A stretch of DNA of 64,000 bases from Gigaspora rosea (GCA_003550325.1 QKWP01000140.1:409413-473412), one strand, 5' to 3'. Shown: positions 22,763 through 34,892, numbered from the stretch's first letter. The notes: generated by a model not told the origin, from the letters alone. Program-made: numbers and translations.

Positions 22763-23100
22763 CGCTAGCTATGATAACATTTCTAACTGCTTAGTTGCTG
22801 GACCTTTGTATAGAAACACATTACGGCAAACAAATTCAGTATGTGTTACCTGCAAAAACTAGCATACAAGATCTTGCCATTTTGTGGCAATATGGAAACA
22901 TTCGAGTTTTGATTCTGATTGGATGCTCTAATTTGCATGCATTACGCAATGATCTATATCGTTACTAGGAACGTAAGCAAAATCTTTGATTGTTTGTAGT
23001 AATCTTGGAATTTTCATGACACAATGATTATCTGTATTTGTATTAAATCCTGCTTGGGGGTTAACGATTGCCTCATAAATGCTGAATACGGAAGTTAATA
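22763..23100. other. Intergenic DNA without recognised features
   Basis: A segment near 22900-22935 resembles 22552-22605 (both contain ACATTCGAGTTTTG and TCTGATTGGA). No coding signal seen. Confidence 0.35.
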
Positions 23101-23110
23101 GGAAGTCATA

Positions 23111-23257
23111 AGGTGGATTAGTGGCAGAAACGATCCTCGGACCCGTGATTTCTGTGCGTTCATATAAAAAATTTAACGATCATGTGATTGGTATTCTGGA
23201 TGCATTTTGCTTGGAAATCACGGGACAGAGGATCTTTTTGCTACCACTAATCCACCT
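23111..23257. mobile_element. Mutator-type MITE with perfect 10-bp duplication
   Basis: 147 bp, ends AGGTGGATTAGTGGCAGAAA and near-inverse, flanked by GGAAGTCATA at 23101-23110 and 23258-23267. The arms also pair over a CCCGTGATTTC segment. Confidence 0.85.
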
Positions 23258-23267
23258 GGAAGTCATA

Positions 23268-24530
23268 CTTGAACCTAAAGGTTAATTGCACTTTCCTCGT
23301 GATACTGGTCATTGTTGCATTGCCTGAAGGTTTCTTCAATCGGTGGTGTTCAATCAGTATTCAACCTTGTATGCATGTCCGAAAAGGCATTCGCATCACT
23401 GCTTAGCCTGCTTTTCGATCACAATTGAGAATCTTCCATGACAAAATTGATACAACAGCTAGGGGTTTTTTTACTCATATCTCGTTATCAATAATTGGAT
23501 AAATCATGCACAAATATGATCTGAATCACATATCAAAGATTAAAAATGTTAATTGCCCAGATTTTAACCAATCAGTTAGGAGCTTCTGACTGGTATCGGT
23601 CACGATTATGACCAGTCAGTGACCGGTCATAACCTTTACTTCTAAATATAATACTGTAATTGTTAACAACATATGTAAAAATTTATTTGCCTTTTTCCGA
23701 ATTAATTCAATTTCTACATATGATTATCGCGTTGTCGCATAATAACACTCATGAGCATTATTTAAAATGGTCCTTAATTAAGCTTAATCTAGGCAAATTT
23801 CGAAATTACAACCCAGTGCGTCATTTTAAAAGCTTTATAATACGTTAAAAGACAAATGTCGTGCATGAAGTTGACACTGCCTGAAGTTATAACTTCAGAA
23901 ATTAGATGCGTTAGCAGGTAATTTTAGGCAAGTGTAACTTCAAGTACTTGAAGTTGCAATTTCAAGCAATTACTAACTTCAGGCACGACTTATATATTAC
24001 AAGTTGTTATTTACGTTCTTGTTTTAGCGCGACTGTGTCGCGCAGCTACCTTATTAATTAATACGCAAGATATGTAGTAAGTATTAAGTTAAAGTAACAT
24101 ACAAACAATATTTCTGCGCCATGGTTTACATATAACATCTCAATCAGCCTCTTTAGTTGACTATTTTCAGCATTTAAGTTTTATGTATGGCTAGTATAGT
24201 AATAAATAGCGGAATATTTGCTTCTAAGTGAAGTTCTCGGGGATGTTGATTATTTTTGATTATTTTGAACAATAAATATAAATGTTCTTTCGAAGCTAGA
24301 GATGGTCTTTATCGTTAGTGAAATGTTACATTCTCAAAAAGTGCTTTAAACTGTATAAATAAGTTACCTGCGATTTATGTCAGCAATTTAAACGAATGCC
24401 GGCATATGATGGTGAGCTACTACCATTTGATGCGCCCTGCACCAGCCAACCCTATTCACCGCACATTAAATAGGAGAACCATAGTACCCGTATAAAAACA
24501 TCTCCTATTAAAGTTTTTTATGGGAAGATG
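23268..24530. other. Intergenic DNA
   Basis: No gene recognised. Short inverted pieces occur near 23570-23640 (GACTGGTATCGGTCACG and neighbours) and 23870-23990 (TGCCTGAAGTTA and inverse). Confidence 0.35.
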
Positions 24531-24536
24531 CCAATA

Positions 24537-25076
24537 CCAAGGATTTACCCAATATGAAATTTTTTTTCATAAGAAGTCACTTAGGCCATGAAAAACTAAT
24601 TAATTGATTTTCATAACCCGGCCAGCCAAATTTTTGAAACTTTTGAAAAAAATTTTTATATGTTTTGATATCTGGGTGGGTTTCCAAACCAATTTTTAAA
24701 AAAATTTTATATAAGGCAATGGCAAAGTTAATTTTTTGGTTCTCATAACATAAAATTTGACAAATGACCCGGCAACCCGGCTTTTAATTTTATTTTCAAA
24801 AAATTTTATATGTAAAAAACATATAAAATTTTTCTATAGATATCTATAAAAAACTACACGGGTAATAAATATAGTAAAAAAATTTTTTCAAAATTTTGCA
24901 GAAATTTGACCCGGCCGGGTTATGAGAACCAACTTATTAAGTTTAATATGACCTAAAGATTTATATAAAATTTTATATATTACAGTAAATTTTTAAAAAA
25001 AAAAAGCCGGCCGGTCGGTCGGCCGGCGGGTCTATTTAAAAATTTCATGTTATGAATTAAATTTGTATGACCTTGG
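24537..25076. mobile_element. TIR element with TA target
   Basis: Short ends CCAAGG and CCTTGG with TA at 24535-24536 and 25077-25078; sub-terminal regions pair (CATAACCCGGCC against GGCCGGGTTATG). A GC-rich GGCCGG cluster at 25006-25032 stands out in AT-rich DNA. Family uncertain. Confidence 0.55.
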
Positions 25077-25101
25077 TATAGTATAGTAACGTAGTACTAC
25101 A

Positions 25102-25188
25102 CAAATTTTGCCTGTAGAACCAACGCTATCCAAATTTTGCCTGTAGAACCAACGCTATCCAAATTTTGCCTGTAGAACCCACGCTATA
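25102..25188. repeat. Three tandem 29-bp units
   Basis: The unit begins CAAATTTTGCCTGTAGAACC. Copies at 25102-25130, 25131-25159 and 25160-25188 are nearly identical and have no spacers. Confidence 0.9.
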
Positions 25189-25658
25189 CTATAGTAGCAT
25201 TTATAGTAGTTGGTCACCTTCTCAGAGCTGCTAGTTAGTTTTCTCAGAACGGTAGTTTTTGTTTTTTACGATACTCATCAAACCAAGATAATAATTAGTT
25301 ATGACGTTTATTGGTTAAAGACGCATAGCACATATGTACAGTACGTATGCATATACTTTAGCGTACGTACAGTCGTACAGATATTCGAATAGTACCTGGA
25401 TCGTTCGGCCGATAGATAATTCGATAGATAATTGATATAATAATAAGGTTTTTGATCTGACATAATTGCACCTGTCAATAATTTAATTTAGTATATTTTG
25501 TGGATTATAAACTCCGTCAGCAGAATTCTGCAACTTAAATTGTGAAATTCTTTTAACATACTTTTCATGGCAAGATTAACATATTGCATATCGATGAAAA
25601 TTATATATAAAGCTAGGTCAAAAATTATAACTTTAAACGATTCTTTTCATAAGTTATA

Positions 25659-28600
25659 ATGTCTCCAAATCCATTTTCCAAAGCGATTCCATGTCGTCCA
25701 GGAAATCCTATACACCTTTTGAATTTTATGAGTTTAGATGAATATGGTGCAATTTTGTTAGATGAACAAGCGTTGAGAATTTTGAGAAAAATTGAAGAAC
25801 CAATTGCAGTTATAACAGTTGGTAGGTTACAGCATTATTGATGATTTTATTATAATGTGAAGTTATGTTAACTTTAATATCGATATAAAGTTGGCTCCTA
25901 TCGAAGAGGGAAATCATATTTTGCAAATACCCTTCTTGGACGCCATGATGGATTTAAACTTGGTTCATCAATGGATGGATGCACAAAATGCATCGATATT
26001 TGGGATACCCCATTCTACCATGAAGGCAAACGTAAGTTTACCATAAATATATTGGGAGTTATTATTTGTCACATAATGATATGTATAAGTGTTATAAGTG
26101 GAAACAGAATTTAATTATCATTGTTCCCTCTACATATGATTGATCTAAAAATATTTATTTATGTCTTCGATTTTGAAGACACTAAATCTTAAGTGGATTC
26201 GGAATTTTTATCTTTTAGGGATAATTTTATCATATGTATACCCTAACCCTAACTTAACTCTAATTTAATAATGAAATTCCAAATCCACTTAAATTCCATT
26301 CCCACTTACAACATAAGCACAAACGTACATGCGTACATACAGTACACTCCCCTGACATTGATCACCGGATTTTTGATAATCACGTTACCTACTGACGATC
26401 GTAGCCATATATATTTAATGAGAAAATTAAACATGGCGTAGTAAATAAAGTTGTACAGAATAACGATTTGCATGTACTCTAAAATTTTTAGGAATTTTAG
26501 ATAAAATTTTATTAAGTCGTATTTAGCATTTTTGATCAAAAAAACGAAAATTTAAAAATTTTATATTAGGTCGACGCATTTTAAAACCCTATTATAAATA
26601 ATAGTTGGTTTTAAAATATGTCATTCTCCATAAATTTTCATAGAGCAATTCAAAAAATTTCTCATAAAATTTTTGAGTTTAATTAAAATTTTTGACAAAT
26701 AAAAAGTTGCAATTTTCGTACCTTAAAATTCGATATAGTAAAACATTATAAAATTTGTATTAGAATAGCTTAAAAAAATAATCATATATGTATTAAATAA
26801 TAAATACTTAAATACTTTATTTTGGGAGATTTTTAATAAAAATTTTATAATGTTCTACTATATCGAATTTTAAGGTACGAAAATTGCAACTTTTTATTTG
26901 ATAAAAATTTTAATTAAACTCAAAAATTTTATGAGAAATTTTTTGAATTGCTCTATGAAAATTTAATCCTATATGCCGTTAGGTATGGAGAATGACATAT
27001 TTTAAAACCAACTATTATTTATAATAGGGTTTTAAAATGCGTCGACCTAATATAAAATTTTTAAATTTTCGTTTTTTTGATCAAAAATGCTAAATACGAC
27101 TTAATAAAATTTTATCTAAAATTCCTAAAAATTTTAGAGTACATGCAAATCATTATTCTGTACAACTTTACTTACTACGCCATGTTTAATTTTCTCATTA
27201 AAAAAAAAGTTGTATATATGGCTACGATCGTCAGTAGGTAACGTGATTATCAAAAATCCGGTGATCAATGTCAGGGGAGTGTACGTAAATAATTCCCAAT
27301 GTGACAAATAATCGTGAAATTTAGTGTTACGGTATGATTTCACAAAAATTATTTCCCCGATAGGCCAGCCATTTACCTGACATCATATACAGGGTGACAA
27401 TCTGCTAAAAATATGTTAACCGTTGTCCTATGTGATGTCGGGTAAGTGTCATTTCGGGGAAATAACTTTCGGGACAACCGAAAATTAGTGGTGGCGAATA
27501 ACAACACGCTATATATTTCATTAAAACTTATGTCTATACTATATATAAATCCAGGTGTAGTTATTGTTGACTGTGAGGGTATTGATGATCCTAAACAAGA
27601 ATTTCCTTGGGCGAATAAACTTTTTATTTTATGCCTGGCCATTTCCTCAACACTTATATATATTAACGGAATTATCGGAAGAGATGATATCGAAAAGTTA
27701 TTCCTAATGACTAAAATTGTGTCTCGTATCCAACCTCCAAATGATTACCAATTTTTGCCAAATCTTGTCGTTCTCCTTCGAGATTTCCAATTAGATGACC
27801 CACCTGATTTTGTAGAGGAATTTCTTGAAAGATTATCAAAAGTTGATGATGATGGTAACTTTAAATTTTTTTCAAGCGCAATACTGCATTAATTAATTTA
27901 ATTGGTAAATAATGTATGTTTTTATTATAATAGCCGCGAAAGAAATTACAAAATTTTTTAAAAAATTCGATGTTTATCCAATTCCAGTAAGTATAATTGT
28001 ATTCCAAATATCTTTTCAAAATTTCACAAAAGTAACTTTAGAATAGCTTCCAGGTATTCGGCAAGAGGCAATGAAAGATATGAGTTCAATTGAGACAGAC
28101 CAATTAGATCCTATTTTTGTTAAAAGATTGAGAAAGCTGTAACAAATATTTATGAAGACTTGCCTCCGAAATATCTTAATGCTTCGACAATGTCAGGAGC
28201 GACTTTTGCAGAATTTCTTGAGAGATGTGTTGTACAAATAAATGATCCAACAAATAATATGTTATCAATACCGAGTGCATATGAAGCTACCATTAATTAT
28301 GCTGCTCAAAAAGCACATGAAACCTGTCTTGAAGATTATAATGAAATTATGAATCAAATGGAAAATAAGGAATTTCCAATTTCTTGGGATGAATTTGAAA
28401 TTATTCATAATGATGTGTTTGAATATGTGGTTAAAAGTTTCTTTAAACAAATCATTGGAAGCGCTGATCAAATTCAATCTTTTCAAAAAAAATTTTATGA
28501 AACAATTGCCATCATAAAAGAACAATCTTACATGAAAAACTCTGCCGCTATGAGCAAATATCATGAAGAATGGGCAGATAAAATCTGGAAAGATTGTGTT

Positions 28601-29065
28601 AAGCCTGGATTGGAAATAGAAAATCTTTTTGTAATTAATAATTTCTTTTATATTTTTATCATTTAAAAAATTGTTGATTTTATTTAATGATCGTGTTTAT
28701 TAGGATACTGACAAATTTGAAGAAGCTATTGAATTGTTTGAACAAACTTATGGAACTGTAGTAAAGCCGGGGCATGAAGCTGTACAAGTAAGAATACATG
28801 TACTTATTTTAATTGCTAATAATATTATTATTGAATTTAATCCTAACACAATTTCACTATAATTTAGGTGCTAAATTCATTTAAAGCCAACCAATATAAA
28901 GATGCCATTGAGCTCTTGAAAACCTACGGTAATTTGCGTGAAGAACGTGTAAATGAAATGTTAGCACGTCAAGAGGCCGAAAAGAAATATTATGAACTTT
29001 TGCAAGAAGAAGAAAAATTAAAAGTGGAAATAAAAAATGTCGCAGCTGATGCTGAAAACGGCTGA
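25659..29065 (+). CDS. Guanylate-binding-protein-like large GTPase (apparent frameshift)
   Basis: Dynamin-superfamily GTPase of the GBP/atlastin type. Exons: 25659-25821, 25891-26031, 27555-27854, 27934-27986, 28047-28630, 28704-28787, 28868-29065, all with GT-AG introns. Seen: P-loop GSYRRGKS across the exon 1-2 junction, the GSS..G.TK switch region, DCEG in exon 3, and VLLRDF as the G4-like RD motif. A helical domain starts at LDPIFVK and a charged helix EEKLKVE lies near the C-terminus. The frame breaks near 28121-28126, in an A-run: one more base would keep GBP-like sequence on both sides. This may be an assembly error or a young mutation. The coded length is about 507 residues, shorter than animal GBPs (near 590), and the end lies in a MITE. 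GBPs act in membrane remodelling and defence in animals; the role here is unknown. Confidence 0.82.
26193..26288. mobile_element. Small MITE flanked by TTAA, in GTPase intron 2
   Basis: Ends GTGGATTCGGAATTT and near-inverse, with TTAA at 26189-26192 and 26289-26292. The TTAA flank matches the element at 16675-17189. Confidence 0.65.
26345..27281. mobile_element. 937-bp foldback element in GTPase intron 2
   Basis: Arms of more than 400 bp (26345 to about 26770, and about 26850-27281) are near-perfect inverse copies. Ends CACTCCCCTGACATTGATCA and complement are flanked by TA at 26343-26344 and 27282-27283. No gene inside. It occupies most of the 1.5-kb second intron. A spliced-out transcript could fold into a very long hairpin. 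Confidence 0.88.
27345..27475. repeat. Inverted repeat near the acceptor of GTPase intron 2
   Basis: TTATTTCCCCGA near 27350 and its inverse near 27465 enclose further pairing segments (ACCTGACATCA against TGATGTCGGGT). Probably a small MITE remnant. Confidence 0.6.
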
Positions 29066-29260
29066 TGCTGAAATTTGGGATCTCGATTTGAAACTATAAG
29101 CCCTGCTAAAATCCACAAATACTCTTTAAATATCAAATCTACTCCCAAACCTCACCCTAACCCTATAAGACAAAAACAAAAAATCACCACAAAAAAATTT
29201 TAAAATTTCATATCAAAGTAGGTCAAAATTTCAGCATCAGCCGTTTTCAGCATCAGCTGC
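29042..29260. mobile_element. MITE forming the 3' end of the GTPase gene
   Basis: TIRs of about 33 bp start GCAGCTGATGCTGAAAACGG and the inverse ends at 29260. The interior contains the CTATAAGCCCTGCTAAAATC stretch typical of the family (relatives at 9344, 14034 and, truncated, 42233). The last residues and the stop of the GTPase frame (29063-29065) lie inside its left TIR. Confidence 0.85.
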
Positions 29261-29445
29261 AACATATAATATTATAAATTTTAGAGAGCTAAACTCACTA
29301 TATTAATAATTTTTATAAGAAAATTACTTAACAAATCTTTAGTTATTATAATTTTAAACTTTAGTGTTATATCTTAAAATTGTATAGTAAGAAATTTTTG
29401 AGTCTATAAATTCACTATAGAAAAAAGAATAGTATATTATTTTAC

Positions 29446-29696
29446 TATAGTGCACTGACCAAAAAATCCAGGATCTTATACAAAATACCCATCAAAAAAC
29501 TTACAAAAGATCTGGGTATTTTACATGGCAGCAGGTCTGTGCCACAAGAAAAAAATTTTAAGCATTTACACAATAAGCAATCTATAAAAATTTAAAAAAA
29601 TTTATATTTAATTAATAGAGATCTTGTGCTTTGCACTGGGTATTTTGCAATGTGGATATTGAAAAAGGGGGTACTTTGGTCAAATGCACTATGGTA
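29446..29696. mobile_element. TIR element, TAGTGCACTGACCAAA family
   Basis: Left end TATAGTGCACTGACCAAAA and right end TTTGGTCAAATGCACTATGG. Short relative of 20126-20740. Confidence 0.6.
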
Positions 29697-30215
29697 CTTA
29701 TTTATTTAAACATTTGAGAAATATTAATAGCTTATTTAAAAACTTAATATATAAGCTAAGACAAGCCAATAACATCAACAACAATATATAAAAAACCTCA
29801 ATATTAATTTTTTAAAAAATTTACATATAAAGTTATAATCTTATTATTATGAATAACTTAGCTTTGTTTATGTAGTTTGTTAAATAATTTATATTTTTTA
29901 TTTTAAATATATTAATTAAAATAAAAATTAAAAAATAACTAAAGTATAAAAGTAAAACTGTGAGAAAGAGAATAAGAGAAAAAAATAAGAGTAAGAAAGA
30001 GTAAGATAAAGTGAGAAAGAGTGAGGGAGAGAGTAAAAGAGAGAGAGGAAGAGAGAAAGTGAGAGAAGAGAGAAAGAAAAAGAAAGAGAGAAAGAAAAGA
30101 GAAAAAGAGAGTAAAAGAAAAAATTTTTTTCTAATTGAGAACATAAAAAAATTTTTGAGAACATTAAATTCAATAAACATGTTCTCATGAGAACATAAAT
30201 TTCAAAACAGATTTC
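29697..30215. repeat. AT-rich DNA with a purine-rich microsatellite (29960-30120)
   Basis: A GAGAAAGAGA-type simple repeat covers about 160 bp. The hydrophobic minus-strand frames here (Phe/Leu/Ser-rich) are its translation and not genes. Confidence 0.75.
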
Positions 30216-31930
30216 CAACACTGGTCTGGATATCTTCGCTCAGATTTGAAAAAATTCCAACCGTATATCAAAATCGAGGTTGCGAAAATTTTTTTCAAAC
30301 TTATGAATGAATTTTTTTTATTTGGATTCTATGTATTCATAGAGTTCAAAGAAATAAATTCATTGAATTTGACTTGGTGGTTGTCAAGATATCTTAGCTC
30401 GAAGGTTCAAAAAATTCAAATAATCTATTAAAATAGAAGCTGCGCAAAAATTTTTTCAAACTTTGAGCGAATATTGTAACAAATTAAATTTTAATTTTTA
30501 ATATTGTAAACATTTTCCTTATTTGTATTATTCCCCAATGTAAATAATTCATACTAAAATGGTGGCTTAGTGGCTTAAGCACATGAATATCATTGTGGCC
30601 ACATTAAGGCGTGGGGATGGGTGCGTATACGTAGCCGTTTAAACTTGATGGGCAATGAAAGTTAGCAAAGCCCGCTGCGTAGACGTAGCCAAGGGAGCGT
30701 AAACGTAGCCAGGGTAGCGTAAACGTAGCGACAATAGAGATAGTATAGTCCAAGCCGCGTAAATACAAATAGAATTCAAAATGTATATAAAGGCCTCGAG
30801 TTCACGGCCAAGAAAGGGAATTAAGTTTCTTTCGATGTAAATTAAGCTCCTATTGATGTAAATAAAGACTTCCCTTATTATTATTAAATAAATCATACCT
30901 TTCCTTGAATACCGAAATTATACTTATCTTTGAATTCGACTTGTAACTTTAATAACCCTTTTCGTAACTCAATTCGACGGACTGAATTGACTTGTAACTT
31001 CGAATCGGCTTTACTAAGACTCGAATTCGATATAAACCCGTTTTGGTTAATTCTTTCGAAGTTATACACGTGATGCATATCGGTCTACCGATAGTTCTAT
31101 AGTAAAGTCTTTTAGTTTAGATATTTATTCGATAAACGCTGTTTATTTTAGTTTCACCAGTTCCAGCTGATTCTTTTTATAGTACACATAACCTTCCTGC
31201 ACCTGTGGGAAATTCCTAAACCTCTACATCGACACTCTAAACCCAGTGATACCCATTTCGATCCTACCAACCCTCTACATAACCCATATATCCGCCTCTT
31301 ATCATCTATATATTCTTATATATATCTCTCTCACCGTACATGGTTGGAGCGTAAATTGGCACTATTGTTTCACTCGCTCTCCCAAACAACCGTTACAATA
31401 TACCTTGATAATCACTAGGTCAAATTAGATGAACTTTTTTATTTGGATTCTATAAATCCATAGAATTTAATGAAAAAAATTTTTATTGAATTTGACTTGG
31501 TGGCTATCAGATATCTTCGCTCAAAGTTTGAAAATTTTCAAAACATCTATCAAAATAGCTGTGCCAAAATTTTTTTTCAAACTTTGAGCAAAGATATCTT
31601 GATAACCACTAAGTCAAATTCGATGAACTTTTTTTTTATTTGGATTCTATAAATTCATAGAATTCAATGAAAAAAAGTTTATAGAATTTGACTTGGTGAT
31701 TATCTAGATATCTTCGCTCAAAGTTTGAAAAAATTCAGAATATCTATCAAAATTGAAGCTGCGCCAAATTTTTTCAAATTTTGAGCGAAGATATCTTGAT
31801 ACCCATCAAGTCAAGTTCAATAAAATTTTTTCCTTAAATTCTATGAATCTACAGAATCCAAATAAAAAAACATCTATTCGAATTTTGACTTGGTAGTTGT
31901 CAAGATATTTTCATTAAAGTTTGAAAAAAA
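30216..31930. repeat. Array of alternating palindromes, split by a fossil LTR
   Basis: A palindrome of about 135 bp, from GAATTTGACTTGGTGG through GATATCTTCGCTCAAAGTTT to the inverse, recurs with a period near 198 bp at 30365-30474 plus 31402-31431, 31488-31621 and 31686-31818. Partial units lie at both ends. Between them sits a second, shorter palindrome (TTTGGATTCTAT with ATAGAATTCAAT), e.g. 31622-31685. The LTR at 30475-31397 interrupts one unit. Confidence 0.75.
30475..31397 (+). mobile_element. Fossil solo LTR-like insertion
   Basis: 923 bp with TGTAAC/GTTACA ends and ATAT on both sides (30471-30474 and 31398-31401). A TATA-like TATATAAAGG lies near 30783, followed by an AATAAAG signal near 30862, as in an LTR promoter and R region. 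No coding part of a retroelement is present, so it reads as a solo LTR left by recombination. Family not determined. Age uncertain; the end repeats are intact. Confidence 0.6.
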
Positions 31931-33651
31931 GTTTTAAAAATTGATTTACAGAGGGTTATAAAAGCAAAAATGCATGTATGTACAATTTTCTTGTTCATTT
32001 TGTCTCCTTAAAACTTGTGCAATCGAAGCATTGAATTCGTGTATAACAGATGACATTTTATTTTTCATATAAATTATCAAATATATTACTTTTAAGTTCA
32101 CGAATATCAAAATATGAAAATATGATACGGAATTGTTACACATCTTTTTTTTTTATTATGATAATTGAATACTTAGATTAATTTTTGATACGAATAACTA
32201 TCAAATTTATTAAGTTATTTGCAGTTATAAAAAAAAAAGTTTGATTTATTAAATCTGTAATTATGTATCGTATCTATAAAGCAAAAAAAAAAGGGCAGAT
32301 TAGGTAGACTCACCTGATCAATCAAAGTGTAACGTGAAAAAAATCAAATGTATAATACATAATAATTTATTTGTTTATAAAAACTGCTCTTTGCAAAACT
32401 TTGGTCTATGTACATTTTCTACTTTCTACTTAATTTAATCCTTTATTGACGCGTCATTGGGTTTGGATTTCGCGTCAAAACACCAAAGCAAAATAATAAC
32501 CTTTTTTTTTAACTAAATTATTATTATATTCACAACAAGTAATTCATAACATACTTTAAAACTAATGATCAGTGTAATCTTAAATATTTTTTCCAGAAAA
32601 TTAACCAGAGAAAAAAGGGCTTACCATTTACATTAAATAAATTGTTTACGCCCCAAAAGTCTCTTCCCTACTGATGTATCAGATACCAAGTATGAACGTT
32701 AAAAAAATAAAAAATTTAGCAAATTTGTCTCTGTATACGCATAATATATGAATTAAATTCAATCCCTGATAAAGAAAACAGATACATGTGCACATAAAAG
32801 ACCATTTTACACGATTTCCATGAATCAGAGCAAAATATAAATTGCTAAGAAACAACTTCAATAATAACTCACATCAATATGAAGATGTTATTAGAAAGAA
32901 ATTTTTAAAAATGAACAAAACTTTGACCAGCTAATGAAAGACATAAGAATATCGAGAGCTTCCAACAAAAAAATATTTAATATCTAAGATATTAAATGAA
33001 TGCATAATTTATAACAAGAAAAATGTTAAGCTTTGAGTGGGGTGAAAAAATCTTTTTACAAGAACAATCACAATAATGGGTAAATACTTTGTAATTTGTG
33101 AGTATTTTATTATTTTATCTGTTATTTCTTAATAACATTTCTTCATAACCTTCATGATTTCAAAATTACAATTCATTACCGGGCATATTATTTCAATCAG
33201 ACCTGTTACAAAATTTTAACTAAAAGTGATATTTATGATTTAGGGATAATGAATACTCAAATCAATTTGTTCATTCAACAAGAATACATCCTACAACTAC
33301 AATTTAGTACTTTGGAAAATGTCCTGGGCGATATCATTTCCATGATTAAATTAATATTCCTGTCCAAGAATTAGAAGAAATAATGCAATATATTCAAGAC
33401 TTTTTGACAATATGTTATTAATTGTACGCCAACGGCGTCCCGAAGCAACATGTTAAGGGGAAAAAAATAGTATCATGTTTTAAGATATCCTAGAAGGCAA
33501 TAATGGACATGATTTTTGGAAAAATACAACTATGGTCAAGTTCTTTAGGCGAAAATTATAATTGAGATACAGTATAACGCACTAATCTTTGGAGAAAACG
33601 AAGAAATCGATCTACATCAATATACAAGCTCGCAATTTGAAAAGTCTATAT

Positions 33652-33701
<50 letters not shown>

Positions 33702-33702
33702 N

Positions 33703-33752
<50 letters not shown>

Positions 33753-34640
33753 AGTCCATTTGTATTAGATTTTTAAATGTAAAAAAATATGCATTAAATT
33801 TAGTTACGCTGTAATAAACAAAATAGTAAATTAAATTATAGAAAAATTTAATAAAGAAATGAGAAGATAATTTTTGCAAGAATTAAACCTCGAACTTGTC
33901 TAAATGTTTCTTAATGTTTACTCTTTATCTTCGGCAATAGAAAACCTTTCTTTTATATCATGAGTATAAACTAGTTATTCTGCTTGTTCAATCAAATTTA
34001 ACAAATGTAAACAATAAGAATAATAGTTATAAATAATAATCAAATATATATTTGTATAAAAATAAAAAATATGCCATTACTTACTTTCAAGTAAGTATAA
34101 AGATGTATTTTTGTGTTGCATCTCTTTTAAGCATCATGTTTTTTTATAACTCATTTTCTGAAGAAAATGTATATATGATAGTATGTACAATCTTGTCTAT
34201 CTGAATGTCTTCACAATTATTGGAACTTTCCATGTTAACGAACGAAAAGCATGTAAATTATTTCGACTGAATTATGCAAGTTTTTCTGCTGAATTTTATA
34301 TTTTAGTCTCGGTGGCACCATCAAGAAATCTTCAAATAAGTATTGCACGCATGAAAGGTACAATTATTTTCTAACTCGATGTCCTTTATTGTTTGGTTAT
34401 CCAAGCTCGTGCACGCTCTCGTGTAAGTTTTCATATTTAATTAAACTATCTTAAAGTATGTAATCATAATGCTATATTTCAACGGCGACATCACGCCATT
34501 TTAGTAAAAATATAATTGCTTAATAGATTCACCTATTAGTCCAAGGTCTTTTTCGTATTAAGCATGTCTGTACTTTTTTGTATATCTTAAAAAATTGCTT
34601 AAAAGATATTTAGTTAATATGTCAAAAATTGCAAAATTAA
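31931..34640. other. AT-rich intergenic DNA, no convincing gene
   Basis: Contains a 96-base T-run with one undetermined base (33653-33748). Short stretches near 33250-33630 and 34183-34373 have gene-like base composition, but I recognise no family and many frames are closed. Confidence 0.4.
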
Positions 34641-34643
34641 ATG

Positions 34644-34892
34644 TTAATTTTTCTTTAAGTCGTCATAATGATACTTTGAATTATTGGCACTTCTTTTTTT
34701 AACAACTTGTTCATATGCTGCTGAAATCTGAAGATGTTCAAAGATTAAATTGCGAAGAGAGAATACTTTATCAATTACTTGAAAAGAGATAAGCGTACGA
34801 AAATTATCTGGGCTAATTTGGGAACAAAAAAAGTCATGCACAGCTTCGTGAGTTTCATAAAGGACGTTAATAGTAAGTAGCAAAGTTATCAC
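34644..34892 (-). CDS. Possible small or partial gene, unidentified
   Basis: A frame of 82 residues on the minus strand whose composition (charged, few homopolymers) is more gene-like than its surroundings. Its C-terminal half, with SLRNLIFEHLQISAAYEQ followed by a lysine-rich end, looks helical. No domain recognised, no clear exon partners, and the first methionines are not well supported. It may be an exon of a decayed gene. Confidence 0.25.
   Translation of the reverse strand: MITLLLTINVLYETHEAVHDFFCSQISPDNFRTLISFQVIDKVFSLRNLIFEHLQISAAYEQVVKKRSANNSKYHYDDLKKN

Noticed and set aside
25102-25188. Three short direct repeats resembling a CRISPR array
   Set aside because: The 29-bp units follow each other without spacers and the genome is eukaryotic; this is a simple tandem repeat.
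27373-27642. Minus-strand frame over GTPase exon 3
   Set aside because: Shadow of the real exon, which carries GBP motifs on the plus strand.
29833-30221. Hydrophobic minus-strand frames that look like membrane proteins
   Set aside because: They are translations of a GAGAAA-rich microsatellite; overlapping frames are equally open.
30639-31078. Minus-strand frames of 85 and 61 residues
   Set aside because: They fall within the solo-LTR-like sequence and its internal short repeats; no protein family seen.
33646-33879. Lysine-rich protein
   Set aside because: Translation of the 96-base T-run.
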